The position numbers were made by a program, and so were the translations under genes. Below the pieces are notes generated by a model. It made no database searches. It saw nothing but the letters and a program-made list of their open reading frames with translations, and had not been told where the DNA came from. Source: Cryomorphaceae bacterium (GTDB lineage Bacteria; Bacteroidota; Bacteroidia; Flavobacteriales_D; Cryomorphaceae). From it: DNA of 63,230 nucleotides. Numbering within the stretch: the stretch's first letter is position 1; each line of letters opens with the position of its first letter. The stretch spans positions 1 through 63,230 of the forward strand of contig PXBH01000086.1 in the NCBI GenBank assembly GCA_003565555.1. The letters are read 5' to 3'. Shown in pieces: positions 34,468 through 42,627 of the stretch.

Positions 34468-35075
34468 TATTTTCGTTTAATTTTTGCGTGTAAAAATCGG
34501 TACAGGTCATCTGCAGTTTGCTCCGGCGTTTTGCCTTCTGTTGTTACCGCCAACGACGGGTTATCAGGCGCCTCAAAAGGAGCGTCGAGTCCAGTGAAGT
34601 TTTTGATTTCACCGCGCCTGGCTTTCTTGTAGAGGCCTTTCACATCGCGGAATTCGCAAACTTCGAGGGGTGTATCTACGAAGACTTCGAGAAAGTGTTC
34701 CGCGCCGATGATATTTTTTGCGGAAGAGCGAATTTCTTTGGTCGGACTCACAAAACAATTGATGGTGATCACGCCGCATTCCGTGAAGAGTTTATTGACC
34801 TCTGCAATGCGGCGGATGTTTTCAGCACGGTCTTCGGCGGTGAATCCCAAATTGCGGTTTAAACCGTCCCGGACATTGTCCCCGTCGAGCAGGCGCGTGA
34901 GGAAACCCTCCGCGTGAAGACGCCGCTCGAGAATCTTCGCGATCGTTGTTTTTCCGGACCCTGAAAGCCCTGTCATCCAGACCGCATAAGCCCGCTGACC
35001 GAGCAGTGCCTCTTTGTCTTCCTTTCCGAGAACCTCATCGTGGAAGGTGAAAATATTACCGGGGCGTTCCTTCAT
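34467..35075 (-). CDS. cysC: Adenylylsulfate (APS) kinase
   Basis: Phosphorylates APS to 3'-phosphoadenosine 5'-phosphosulfate (PAPS), the sulfate donor of sulfotransferases. From the ATG at 35075 it has 202 residues, with Walker A GLSGSGKT (36-43), the DGDNVRDGLN signature and NCFVSPTKEIR in place of the more usual FISPYR, a variant that I recall from Bacteroidota. A TTG seven codons upstream (35096) is a possible alternative start. It heads the minus-strand cysCDN operon and faces the polyprenyl glycosylphosphotransferase gene across 192 bases, so PAPS supply and polysaccharide initiation share a control region. Confidence 0.95.
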   Translation of the reverse strand: MKERPGNIFTFHDEVLGKEDKEALLGQRAYAVWMTGLSGSGKTTIAKILERRLHAEGFLTRLLDGDNVRDGLNRNLGFTAEDRAENIRRIAEVNKLFTECGVITINCFVSPTKEIRSSAKNIIGAEHFLEVFVDTPLEVCEFRDVKGLYKKARRGEIKNFTGLDAPFEAPDNPSLAVTTEGKTPEQTADDLYRFLHAKIKRK

Positions 35076-35213
35076 GGTGTAAATCTTGGCAGGCAAATGT
35101 AAAAATACTTGGAATTAAGGACCTCTGTTTCCATTTTCACACCCTTTTCAGGCTTCATTTTTTTTGGGTTAATTTCGCGCCGGTGCTTGCTTTAGCGGCA
35201 GCGGTGTGGTAAC

Positions 35214-35226
35214 TTAACGCGCTTAA
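35214..35226. promoter_or_regulatory. Palindromic site between cysC and the glycosylphosphotransferase gene
   Basis: TTAACGCGCTTAA is a near-palindrome about 41 bases before the ATG at 35268, and CTTAACG occurs twice. It is a possible operator for the divergent genes, but no protein or family motif supports this. Confidence 0.25.
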
Positions 35227-35267
35227 CGAACGTAACTGACGGAGGTTTCCCCAAACTCTCTCCTTAA

Positions 35268-36662
35268 ATGAAGTTTAAACTGTCCAATTACGAGAAGGTA
35301 ATTTACCTGGTCATTGACTTGGTAATGCTGAACTTGGCTTTTGCCGTGGGCTTCAGTATCAAGTTTCATTCCTTCGGTCACCTGCTGCGTTCGGACTACC
35401 TCATTCTTTTTCTTTTTATCAACTTTATGTGGATGCTGATTGCAAAAATCGGCGATTACAGTCTGGATAACCGCAGGAGAAAAACCATCGCCATTTACTG
35501 GGACTTTGTAAAAGCGATTTTTTTCAACTTGGTGCTCACCCTCGCGTTCATCTCTCTGATACCCGGAAAGTACAGCAAAACCTTTGTATTGAAGTACTAC
35601 CTGCTCTTCTTCGTGCTCGGCGGGGTGTCGCGTATCCTCTTCAATTGGTACCTGAAGATGTACCGAAAGCGCGGATACAATTTCAGACGTATGGTCGTGG
35701 TGGGGGTAAATCCTTTCTCCATCGATTTCGTCAACGAGCTCATCCAGCACCCTGAGTACGGGTACAAGTTTTTGGGATTCTTCGGCTATGAAAATAGGGA
35801 GGAGCAAGAAAATATCCGGATACAAAAATTCGATAAGATTCACCGGTTTCTCCTCGAGTACGAAATCGATGAGGTCTACATTGCATTGCCTTCAAATCCG
35901 GATTACCACATCAAGGAACTCATCAAGTTCTGTCACTTGAATTACATCAAGGTGAATTTCCTCAATGAGTTCATTCACCTGCTCAACAGGAAAACCATTC
36001 AGGTCAACTTGGACTACAACGGTCCCACACCCATTGTGGCTGTGGCAAAGGAGCCCCTGGAAGTCACTGCCAACAAGGTTTTCAAAAGATCTTTTGACCT
36101 CATTTTCTCGATCTTTGTAATGGTCTTTATTTTCTCTTGGCTCTTTCCTATTGTGGCGCTCGCCATAAAATTGAGCTCGCCCGGGCCTATATTTTTCAAG
36201 CAGAAGAGGACGGGCTTGGACGGCCATACTTTCTACTGCTACAAGTTTCGCACGATGAAGGTGAATAAAGATGCAGACGCCAAGCAAGCCACTGCCGGCG
36301 ACAGCAGGATCACACGTGTGGGCGCATTTCTGCGAAAAACGAACATCGACGAGCTGCCTCAATTTATCAATGTGCTCAAAGGTGAAATGTCCGTGGTAGG
36401 GCCGCGGCCCCACATGCTGGCCCACACCCGCCTTTACTCCAAGCTCATCTCCCCTTTCATGGTGCGGCACTGGGTGAAGCCCGGCATTACCGGACTGGCC
36501 CAAGCCAAAGGCTACCGCGGCGAGACCAAAGAGGTGCGGCAAATGTACCAACGCGTGCGCATGGACGTGTTCTACATCCAGAACTGGTCCTTTTGGTTTG
36601 ACCTCAAGATCGTCCTTCTGACGATTTGGAACATGATTACCATGCAAAAAACGGGTGTGTGA
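35268..36662 (+). CDS. Exopolysaccharide polyprenyl glycosylphosphotransferase (WcaJ-like)
   Basis: Starts the repeat unit by moving a sugar-1-phosphate from a UDP-sugar to undecaprenyl phosphate at the inner membrane. The 464 residues have the polyPGT layout: about four N-terminal helices (roughly 10-120), a Rossmann-like region (about 140-250), then a membrane re-entrant helix and the catalytic domain from KRSFDLIFS near residue 275. Typical catalytic-domain signatures are visible: SSPGPIFFKQKRTG, YKFRTMKVN, the Asp-Glu dyad in NIDELPQF, GEMSVVGPRP and KPGITGLAQAKGYRGET. Glucose or galactose is the common substrate of this group, but the sugar cannot be read here. It precedes the flippase gene on the same strand. 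Confidence 0.93.
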   Translation: MKFKLSNYEKVIYLVIDLVMLNLAFAVGFSIKFHSFGHLLRSDYLILFLFINFMWMLIAKIGDYSLDNRRRKTIAIYWDFVKAIFFNLVLTLAFISLIPGKYSKTFVLKYYLLFFVLGGVSRILFNWYLKMYRKRGYNFRRMVVVGVNPFSIDFVNELIQHPEYGYKFLGFFGYENREEQENIRIQKFDKIHRFLLEYEIDEVYIALPSNPDYHIKELIKFCHLNYIKVNFLNEFIHLLNRKTIQVNLDYNGPTPIVAVAKEPLEVTANKVFKRSFDLIFSIFVMVFIFSWLFPIVALAIKLSSPGPIFFKQKRTGLDGHTFYCYKFRTMKVNKDADAKQATAGDSRITRVGAFLRKTNIDELPQFINVLKGEMSVVGPRPHMLAHTRLYSKLISPFMVRHWVKPGITGLAQAKGYRGETKEVRQMYQRVRMDVFYIQNWSFWFDLKIVLLTIWNMITMQKTGV

Positions 36663-36762
36663 GCCGTTCCTTCTTCATTCGGTCGGCTTACCCGAAATCA
36701 TTCTCGACGGCTTTTGAACGGGGCCCTCAACTGCGGTCGGGACGGCCGGTTTTTTTCGCGGC

Positions 36763-38154
36763 ATGATGAAATCGGTTATCGGGAGGGTCAGGAAAAAGTT
36801 TTTTCCCGGAAAGGGCGACAGCGACCTCGACGAGGTATACAAAGGCGGAGCTTACGCATTTCTCTACCGCGTGGGGAATATGCTGGCCGGTTACGGACTT
36901 TTTATTTTTATCTCCCGCTACGTCGGGGTTGACGCCCTCGGTGTCTTCAATATCTCGCAGGCGGTTCTCGTGATTTTGGTCATGGTGGGCTGCATCGGGT
37001 TCAATACCTCCATCGTGAGGTTTGTGGCAGAGTACAGGGTGAAAGGCTGGCTTTCACTGATCCGCAGCCTGTACGGCACTATTGTGAAATATGCCTTCGC
37101 GGTCAGCCTTGCGCTTGCAGTCGGACTTTACATGTGGGCGCCCTACCTTGCGGTAAATGAGTGGGAAGATGAGCGCCTGATTGTCCCGCTGCGCATCACT
37201 GCCGCCACCATTCCTTTTTCAGTGTTGGCTACCATAAATGTGGAGTTTATTCGGGGTCTCAAGCAGGTGCACATCAGCGAATTTTTCAGGAACCTGAGCT
37301 TTCAGGCCGTGGCCTTCATCGGTACGGCCATTGCAGTGCTGTTTACCGCCGACGAAAAAGACCCGGTACTCTATTACGGTGTCGGTGCCGTCCTTACACT
37401 CATTGCAACAGCGTATTTCATTCGCCGCTTTTTCAGAAGGGAGTCCAAGAATGAAAAGGTTTCCGAAGAAGCACCTCCCGTATTTTCTTTCAAATACCAT
37501 TTTCTCATCTCTGTTCCGATGATCCTGACTTCATTTATTCAGTTGATCAACGGCAAGATTGACACAGTCATGCTCGCATCTTTCGAGACCACCTATGATG
37601 TGGGGGTATTCACCATGGCGCTGAAGGTCTCTGTGATTACCAACTTCGTGATCGGGGCTTTCAAGACCATAGCCATGCCTAAGGTATCGGAGCTCTTTTG
37701 GTCGCACAAGTACACCCAATTGAACAATGTAATGCACTACAGCACCAAGGTCATTTTCCTGTATGCCCTGCCCATTACCTTGTTGCTTTTGATCTTCCCC
37801 GAATTCATTCTCGGGCTCATCAAAGAAGACTTCATCCCGGGCGCTCGTACGCTGCAGATTTTTGCGGTTACCCAGCTTATCCACGCATCGGCGGGTATGG
37901 TGCCTGTGTTTCTCAACATGTCGGGAAATCAGGCCTTTTTTACCAAGCTGGTGGCTGTATCCGCAGTGCTCAACATAGGCCTCAATCTATTGCTTATTCC
38001 CAAGTATTCACTTGAGGGCGCGGCTTGGGCCACTTTGGCCGGCACGGCTTTTTGGATCGTCGCGGGAGCGCTGTTTATCTACAAGAAATACGGGATCAGC
38101 ACCTTCTACAACCCCTTTTTCAAGAAAGCCGAAGACGCGCACGGCGCCGATTAA
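36763..38154 (+). CDS. Wzx-like polysaccharide flippase
   Basis: Probably flips undecaprenyl-linked repeat units across the inner membrane. The 463 residues form about 12-14 transmembrane helices of the MVF/polysaccharide-biosynthesis type, opening with YKGGAYAFLYRVGNMLAGYG. Recognisable spots are NTSIVRFVAEYR near the third helix, FLISVPMILTSF and a hydrophilic internal loop (about 220-245). The start is the ATG at 36763, just after a weakly hairpin-like, T-rich stretch; an ATG one codon later is equally possible. It is 100 bases after the glycosylphosphotransferase gene. Its stop overlaps by four bases the stop of a convergent sulfotransferase gene. Confidence 0.9.
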   Translation: MMKSVIGRVRKKFFPGKGDSDLDEVYKGGAYAFLYRVGNMLAGYGLFIFISRYVGVDALGVFNISQAVLVILVMVGCIGFNTSIVRFVAEYRVKGWLSLIRSLYGTIVKYAFAVSLALAVGLYMWAPYLAVNEWEDERLIVPLRITAATIPFSVLATINVEFIRGLKQVHISEFFRNLSFQAVAFIGTAIAVLFTADEKDPVLYYGVGAVLTLIATAYFIRRFFRRESKNEKVSEEAPPVFSFKYHFLISVPMILTSFIQLINGKIDTVMLASFETTYDVGVFTMALKVSVITNFVIGAFKTIAMPKVSELFWSHKYTQLNNVMHYSTKVIFLYALPITLLLLIFPEFILGLIKEDFIPGARTLQIFAVTQLIHASAGMVPVFLNMSGNQAFFTKLVAVSAVLNIGLNLLLIPKYSLEGAAWATLAGTAFWIVAGALFIYKKYGISTFYNPFFKKAEDAHGAD

Positions 38155-39083
38155 ACCGTTACGGTGCCCGAGTGCTCCAACCAATTCTCAAGGTCCCGGC
38201 CGAGCATTGTGCCGAGCCGTTCTACATCTTCCCGATAGTAATCAACGAGGGCTTGGCGGATCTCGGGGTCCATACCTATGCCTTTTTTCAAATTGGCGGC
38301 CTTGGCTCCCTTGCGGATTTGTTCGCGCTTTTCCTTTGAAAAAAGCACACGAAAGGCCGGTCGCAGCGCACTTTTTACCGGATTCTCATGTGTGATGAAT
38401 TTCTGAAGCCAGGCCCGCTTGGGTTCGCCGGAGGGGTTGAAACCTCGCTCGAGATCGATACCGGATAAAGGCGGTGCACCGATGAATGCCGTGATTTCGT
38501 TCAGGATTTTTTCAGGCGCCTGTTTGAAGTCTTCAAAAAACCAGACCCGGGTATGGGGAAAAACCTTGCGAAAAGCGCTCACCTGATCCGCGTAAAGGCC
38601 CACCGCTCTGTGGTGCCACATAAAGTCGCGTCCTTCCCGAATCCTTTCGGGTTCGGCCGCAAGGGCTCCTTGAAAATCTTTCGAATCGAAGAGGTCCTTC
38701 CTAAAGTGCATGTAAGATGAAAAGCATCGGTTGGCGGGATTGCGAAGGATTATGCATATACGGACATCCGTGCCGAGCATGTCGGCGATGAGGGGGATAC
38801 TCTCTTCGTGCCGGTAGAGGTATCCCGTGCCGATTTCCCCCGTGATTTTTCCGGGACTGTTCGTGTACAGCTTGCGGTAAGCCTCCGCTTCCAAAATCAG
38901 ATCGGAGGCATCCCGCTGCAAAGGGTAGGGCAGGGATAAATTGCTCAGGCTCTCCTTCATAAAATAGAAAGTCTCCTTTACCGGGACGGAAATGTCCGGA
39001 TGCTCACGCAGCAGACGGTAGACAGAAGTGGTGCCGGCCTTAGCGGTGCCGACAAAGAGAAATCGGGGAAGGTTTGCTTTCAT
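38151..39083 (-). CDS. PAPS-dependent sulfotransferase A
   Basis: A cytosolic sulfotransferase, 310 residues from the ATG at 39083. The PAPS 5'-phosphosulfate loop is GTAKAGTTS (12-20), and the 3'-phosphate motif is LRNPANRCFSSYMH with Arg114 and Ser122. Family members transfer sulfate to hydroxyls or amines of glycans. The C-terminal FNPSGEPKR segment is shared with sulfotransferase B, suggesting a common ancestor by duplication. The frame is open 37 codons further upstream but this part is poorly conserved. It lies opposite the flippase and sulfotransferase B, the only minus-strand gene in the middle of the locus, so it may be controlled separately. Confidence 0.9.
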   Translation of the reverse strand: MKANLPRFLFVGTAKAGTTSVYRLLREHPDISVPVKETFYFMKESLSNLSLPYPLQRDASDLILEAEAYRKLYTNSPGKITGEIGTGYLYRHEESIPLIADMLGTDVRICIILRNPANRCFSSYMHFRKDLFDSKDFQGALAAEPERIREGRDFMWHHRAVGLYADQVSAFRKVFPHTRVWFFEDFKQAPEKILNEITAFIGAPPLSGIDLERGFNPSGEPKRAWLQKFITHENPVKSALRPAFRVLFSKEKREQIRKGAKAANLKKGIGMDPEIRQALVDYYREDVERLGTMLGRDLENWLEHSGTVTV

Positions 39084-39091
39084 TACATATT

Positions 39092-39111
39092 CCGCGCGCG
39101 CGTCAGCGCGG
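39092..39111 (-). other. GC hairpin at the start of sulfotransferase A
   Basis: CCGCGC and GCGCGG pair around an eight-base loop, ending nine bases before the ATG at 39083 on the minus strand. In the mRNA it could fold over the ribosome-binding region; an effect on translation is only a possibility. Confidence 0.3.
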
Positions 39112-39294
39112 ATTGCAAACTTAACTGAATTCCCAAAACTTCCCGCACTAACCGCACGAAGGGTAACCATGGCGGGCACTTCGCGTATGAGCATTTAAGC
39201 TCCGAAAGTATTAGATTTACATCTCGAGCGAGGAGAAGGCGCATCGAGGTCTGTTCGAAGACCCCGTCTTTTCGGAATCAGAGTATGCTCCCCT

Positions 39295-40242
39295 ATGAAA
39301 GTAAACGTGAACAGCCGATCCGTTAACCTGCCCGATATTTTGATATTCGGTGCGGCGAAAAGCGGGACCACATCCCTGGCTTTCTTTCTCAAGCAACACC
39401 CCGATGTGGTGATGCCGGTGAAAGAACCCGGCTTTTTCTCCTATTTTGACAGGCCCGTTTCCGAAATACCCTCAGGTATCAGGGAGTATCAGATCGCCGA
39501 TTTCGAGGCTTACACTTCGATGTACAGCAAGGCCGGCCCGGGAAAAATGATCTGTGATGCTTCTGTATCTCAATTTAGCAACCACCGCCACACCCTGGCC
39601 AATATCGATAAACTCTACGGCGAACGTAAACGTGAGCTCAAAACCATGGTCATCCTGCGTCATCCGGTAGACCGTGCTTTCAGTCATTATCTGATGTTTT
39701 TGAAGAACGGTCTGGAGCACCTATCTTTTGAGGAGGCAATACAGCCGGAAGCGGTTCGCTCGCGCATATCGGAGCAGCTGGGGTTTGACTACCTCGGGGG
39801 CAGCATGTACGCAGAGCGTCTCGCCGCTTTCAAGGAGGTCTTTCCTGATATGAAGGTCTATTTTACGGAAGAGCTCAAAAATACCCGCGGTGTTTTGGAT
39901 GATTTTCTCGAATATTGCGGATTGCGCACCGATGTGTCGATTGACACCTCGGTAAAGTTAAATCCGAGCGGAATTCCGAAAAGAAAAGGCCTGATTAAGA
40001 TGCTCCACAAAAGATCTTCCCTGAAGCGGCTGATGAAAAAGTACTTACCGGACAGGCTGCAGTACAAGCTCATTGCGGCCAAATCGGGGTTGCTCGAGAA
40101 GAGCATCGAGCGCGTATCCGTCGATCCGGAACTAAAAGCGGAACTCACCCGCCTTCATTTTATCGAAGACATCCGAAATGTGGAAGCCCTGACCGGGCGA
40201 AACCTTTCACATTGGTACGCGGGAATACCTGAAAAGATATGA
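39295..40242 (+). CDS. PAPS-dependent sulfotransferase B
   Basis: A 315-residue cytosolic sulfotransferase divergent from sulfotransferase A. The 5'-phosphosulfate loop is GAAKSGTTS (19-27), and the 3'-phosphate motif is LRHPVDRAFSHYLMF with Arg122 and Ser130. The segment LNPSGIPKRKGL matches the corresponding part of A. No signal peptide, so it should act on cytoplasmic, probably lipid-linked, substrate. Its last four bases overlap the first four of the polymerase-like gene (ATGA), tying it to glycan assembly. The acceptor sugar and position cannot be told from sequence. Confidence 0.91.
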   Translation: MKVNVNSRSVNLPDILIFGAAKSGTTSLAFFLKQHPDVVMPVKEPGFFSYFDRPVSEIPSGIREYQIADFEAYTSMYSKAGPGKMICDASVSQFSNHRHTLANIDKLYGERKRELKTMVILRHPVDRAFSHYLMFLKNGLEHLSFEEAIQPEAVRSRISEQLGFDYLGGSMYAERLAAFKEVFPDMKVYFTEELKNTRGVLDDFLEYCGLRTDVSIDTSVKLNPSGIPKRKGLIKMLHKRSSLKRLMKKYLPDRLQYKLIAAKSGLLEKSIERVSVDPELKAELTRLHFIEDIRNVEALTGRNLSHWYAGIPEKI

Positions 40243-41633
40243 TCACCGCGATAAAAAATACCGTCAAAACAGACAGCGCATCAGCGATTTTCGACAAGAC
40301 TTTTGTGCTTTCCGTCTTTCTGTTTTTCAACTTTATGATCACCTTTCGGGTACTCCTGATCAGCCTGATTCCCGAGGCAGAGCTCATCATGGAGGCGATT
40401 TACGAGCTGATCATATTCATTTATTTGGGCTACAGGCTCGTGCACAGAGCACAGTCGGGCAATTTGAGGTTTAATTCTCTGGAAATTTATCTTGTCCTGA
40501 TTTTTTTCCTGCCTTTTTTGGCCTCTTATGCGGCCATGTTGGAGTTCGGTCAACCGATCTGGTACGGGATAGGAACTTTCCGTGACTTTTATTTGATCTT
40601 CGGGGGGCTCATTGTGTACAATATGCTGCGAAACAACACGGTGAGCATTGAGCTTGTGGAGAGAATGTTTGTGCTGACCGCTTGGGCAAACGTATTGTTG
40701 TTTTACTTCATGACCCTCTTTACCAATCCGGCCCAATACCAGGACACAGGTCTTGCGGGCGCCAACACGGCCAAAGGCGGTGATGTGTACTATCGGTTTA
40801 ATATGGCTTTCGTGTTTTTCGGGACCATCTATTATTTCACCAAAGCCTTTTTTCGCAAGAAGCCCCACCTCATGCTCTACGGGCTTATATTCTTTGTTTA
40901 TGTGGTGTTTTTTCGTTTTGACCGCACCTCTATCGCCGTGCTCGTGGCGGCACTCGTAGCGTTGTATGCCACCGCTTTGGCGCCGAGGCGGCAAATGATC
41001 TGGCTGTTGGGGGCCATCACACCTTTGTCTGCCGTGATCATCCTTGTCTATTTCGCCAACCCCGGTATTTACTCCAAATATTACCTGATGTTTGCCGATG
41101 CTTTTTCCACCTTGGGCGGATCGCTCAATGCGGAAGGTGAGGAGTCTGTGAGGCTAAGTGAGCTGAGGATTGCTTATGAGTATATTGAAAAGAACCCTTG
41201 GATCGGCAACGGAAAGGTGAGCCCCCGCTGGGTAGAGGGCGGCTACAATTATTTTTTGGGTTACTTCTACCAATCCGATATCGGATTCGTAGGTCAAATA
41301 TTCATGTACGGCTTCTTGGGTGCTGCGCTGCTCTATTTCCAGTTTGCACTTGCCATCAACTACATCTTGCGCATCAAGCACATAAAGCGTAATGTGTTTT
41401 TGGTGACGCTGAAATTTTTCTTGCTTGCACTTGCCTTGGATACCATTACGACGGGCTACCTGACCATTTATGCGGCACAGTCTATGACCCCGCTTATACT
41501 CATTTATTTTTTCTACCAGAAAGACAGGATTCTCCAAGTCAAAATCCAAGCTGAAAACGCTGCCGTCGAGAAAAGAAAATCCCACCTCACCCACCGCAAT
41601 GCGGGAATCACGTCGGCACCCTCAGCGCAATGA
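40239..41633 (+). CDS. Wzy-like O-antigen/exopolysaccharide polymerase
   Basis: A 464-residue inner-membrane protein with about 11 transmembrane helices and one larger periplasmic loop (roughly 275-345), the layout of Wzy polymerases and O-antigen ligases. The loop contains LRIAYEYIEKNPWIGNG, a pattern typical of the WaaL/Wzy superfamily. It would polymerise lipid-linked repeat units on the periplasmic face. Wzy proteins are very divergent, so the call rests on topology, the loop motif and the neighbourhood (flippase, Wzc-like and Wza-like genes). It overlaps sulfotransferase B by four bases and is followed after four bases by sulfotransferase C. Confidence 0.8.
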   Translation: MITAIKNTVKTDSASAIFDKTFVLSVFLFFNFMITFRVLLISLIPEAELIMEAIYELIIFIYLGYRLVHRAQSGNLRFNSLEIYLVLIFFLPFLASYAAMLEFGQPIWYGIGTFRDFYLIFGGLIVYNMLRNNTVSIELVERMFVLTAWANVLLFYFMTLFTNPAQYQDTGLAGANTAKGGDVYYRFNMAFVFFGTIYYFTKAFFRKKPHLMLYGLIFFVYVVFFRFDRTSIAVLVAALVALYATALAPRRQMIWLLGAITPLSAVIILVYFANPGIYSKYYLMFADAFSTLGGSLNAEGEESVRLSELRIAYEYIEKNPWIGNGKVSPRWVEGGYNYFLGYFYQSDIGFVGQIFMYGFLGAALLYFQFALAINYILRIKHIKRNVFLVTLKFFLLALALDTITTGYLTIYAAQSMTPLILIYFFYQKDRILQVKIQAENAAVEKRKSHLTHRNAGITSAPSAQ

Positions 41634-41637
41634 TCTT

Positions 41638-42627
41638 ATGGGCAGCTTGAAGCCATCTGTTGACAATTTTGAAAAAGGACCGAACTTTTTCGTGATCGGC
41701 GTAGTGAAGGGGGGCACCACTTCCCTGTACCACTATTTGGCTCAGCACCCGCAGGTGTACTTGCCGCCCGTAAAGGAAACGAATCACTTCGCCGCTGCAG
41801 ATATTCGCGAGGAGGATTTCCTGCCCGAGTATGCCACAGATGTGCGCATTGATTTGGATGCCTATATCAAGCGCGGAATGCCCGAGCAGGTGCACATCGC
41901 ACATGTGAACAGGGCAGACCATTACGCTGCTCTTTTTTCCCGTGTAAACGGCGAAAAGGCTGTGGGCGAAATCAGCAATTCCTACATGGTCTGTCCGTCG
42001 GCGGCCGCCGCGATACATACGTTCAATCCTGAGGCCAAGGCCATAGCGGTCTTGAGAAACCCGGTGTCCAGAGCGTGGTCGCAATATTTGATGAACCTCA
42101 GGGAGGCCAAAACCCGAAGTCCGCACTTTGTCGATGAAGTGTTCTCCGATGCCGAGGCGGCCGTGACGGGATGGGGAGCCAATCATCAATACCTCGAACT
42201 GGGCAATTACGCCGAGCAGTTAAAGCGTTTCATTGATCTCTTCGGCCGCGACCGGGTAAAAGCGGTATTCTTTGAGGAGTACAAGGCCGCGCCCCAAAAA
42301 ACCATGGCTGAACTCTGTAGCTTTTTGGAAATCGATCCGGATTTCGCTTTTGACTTCAGCACTGAGAGCAATAAGGCCAGCCTGCCGAGAAATGCGGCAC
42401 TCAACAGCCTTCTTGTGAAGTCAGGCGCTGTAAAGTTTGCAAAGGGGATGACACCGAAAAGGCTTCGATCCAAGCTGGCGGGAGTGCTGTACAGCGACAA
42501 GAACATTCCCGAAATAAGCCCCGAGCACCGAAAAGTACTGCGTGATTTTTACGCCGATGAGGTAGCAGCCCTGTCGCGATTGTTGAAGACCGATAAACCG
42601 TACACCCTTTGGAAAGACTTCAAGTGA
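41638..42627 (+). CDS. PAPS-dependent sulfotransferase C
   Basis: A 329-residue cytosolic sulfotransferase from the ATG at 41638, four bases after the polymerase stop; the longer frame back to 41599 overlaps that gene. The 5'-phosphosulfate loop is GVVKGGTTS (21-29), and the 3'-phosphate motif is LRNPVSRAWSQYL with Arg140 and Ser148. It is related to A and B in overall layout but lacks their NPSG-x-PKR segment, having SNKASLPRN in that place. Its stop codon overlaps the GTG start of sulfotransferase D, so C and D are translationally coupled and may act in sequence. Confidence 0.91.
   Translation: MGSLKPSVDNFEKGPNFFVIGVVKGGTTSLYHYLAQHPQVYLPPVKETNHFAAADIREEDFLPEYATDVRIDLDAYIKRGMPEQVHIAHVNRADHYAALFSRVNGEKAVGEISNSYMVCPSAAAAIHTFNPEAKAIAVLRNPVSRAWSQYLMNLREAKTRSPHFVDEVFSDAEAAVTGWGANHQYLELGNYAEQLKRFIDLFGRDRVKAVFFEEYKAAPQKTMAELCSFLEIDPDFAFDFSTESNKASLPRNAALNSLLVKSGAVKFAKGMTPKRLRSKLAGVLYSDKNIPEISPEHRKVLRDFYADEVAALSRLLKTDKPYTLWKDFK

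Noticed and set aside
32256-35075. Standard assimilatory sulfate-reduction cluster
   Set aside because: No PAPS/APS reductase or sulfite reductase is present within 20 kb, whereas four PAPS-using sulfotransferases and cysQ are.
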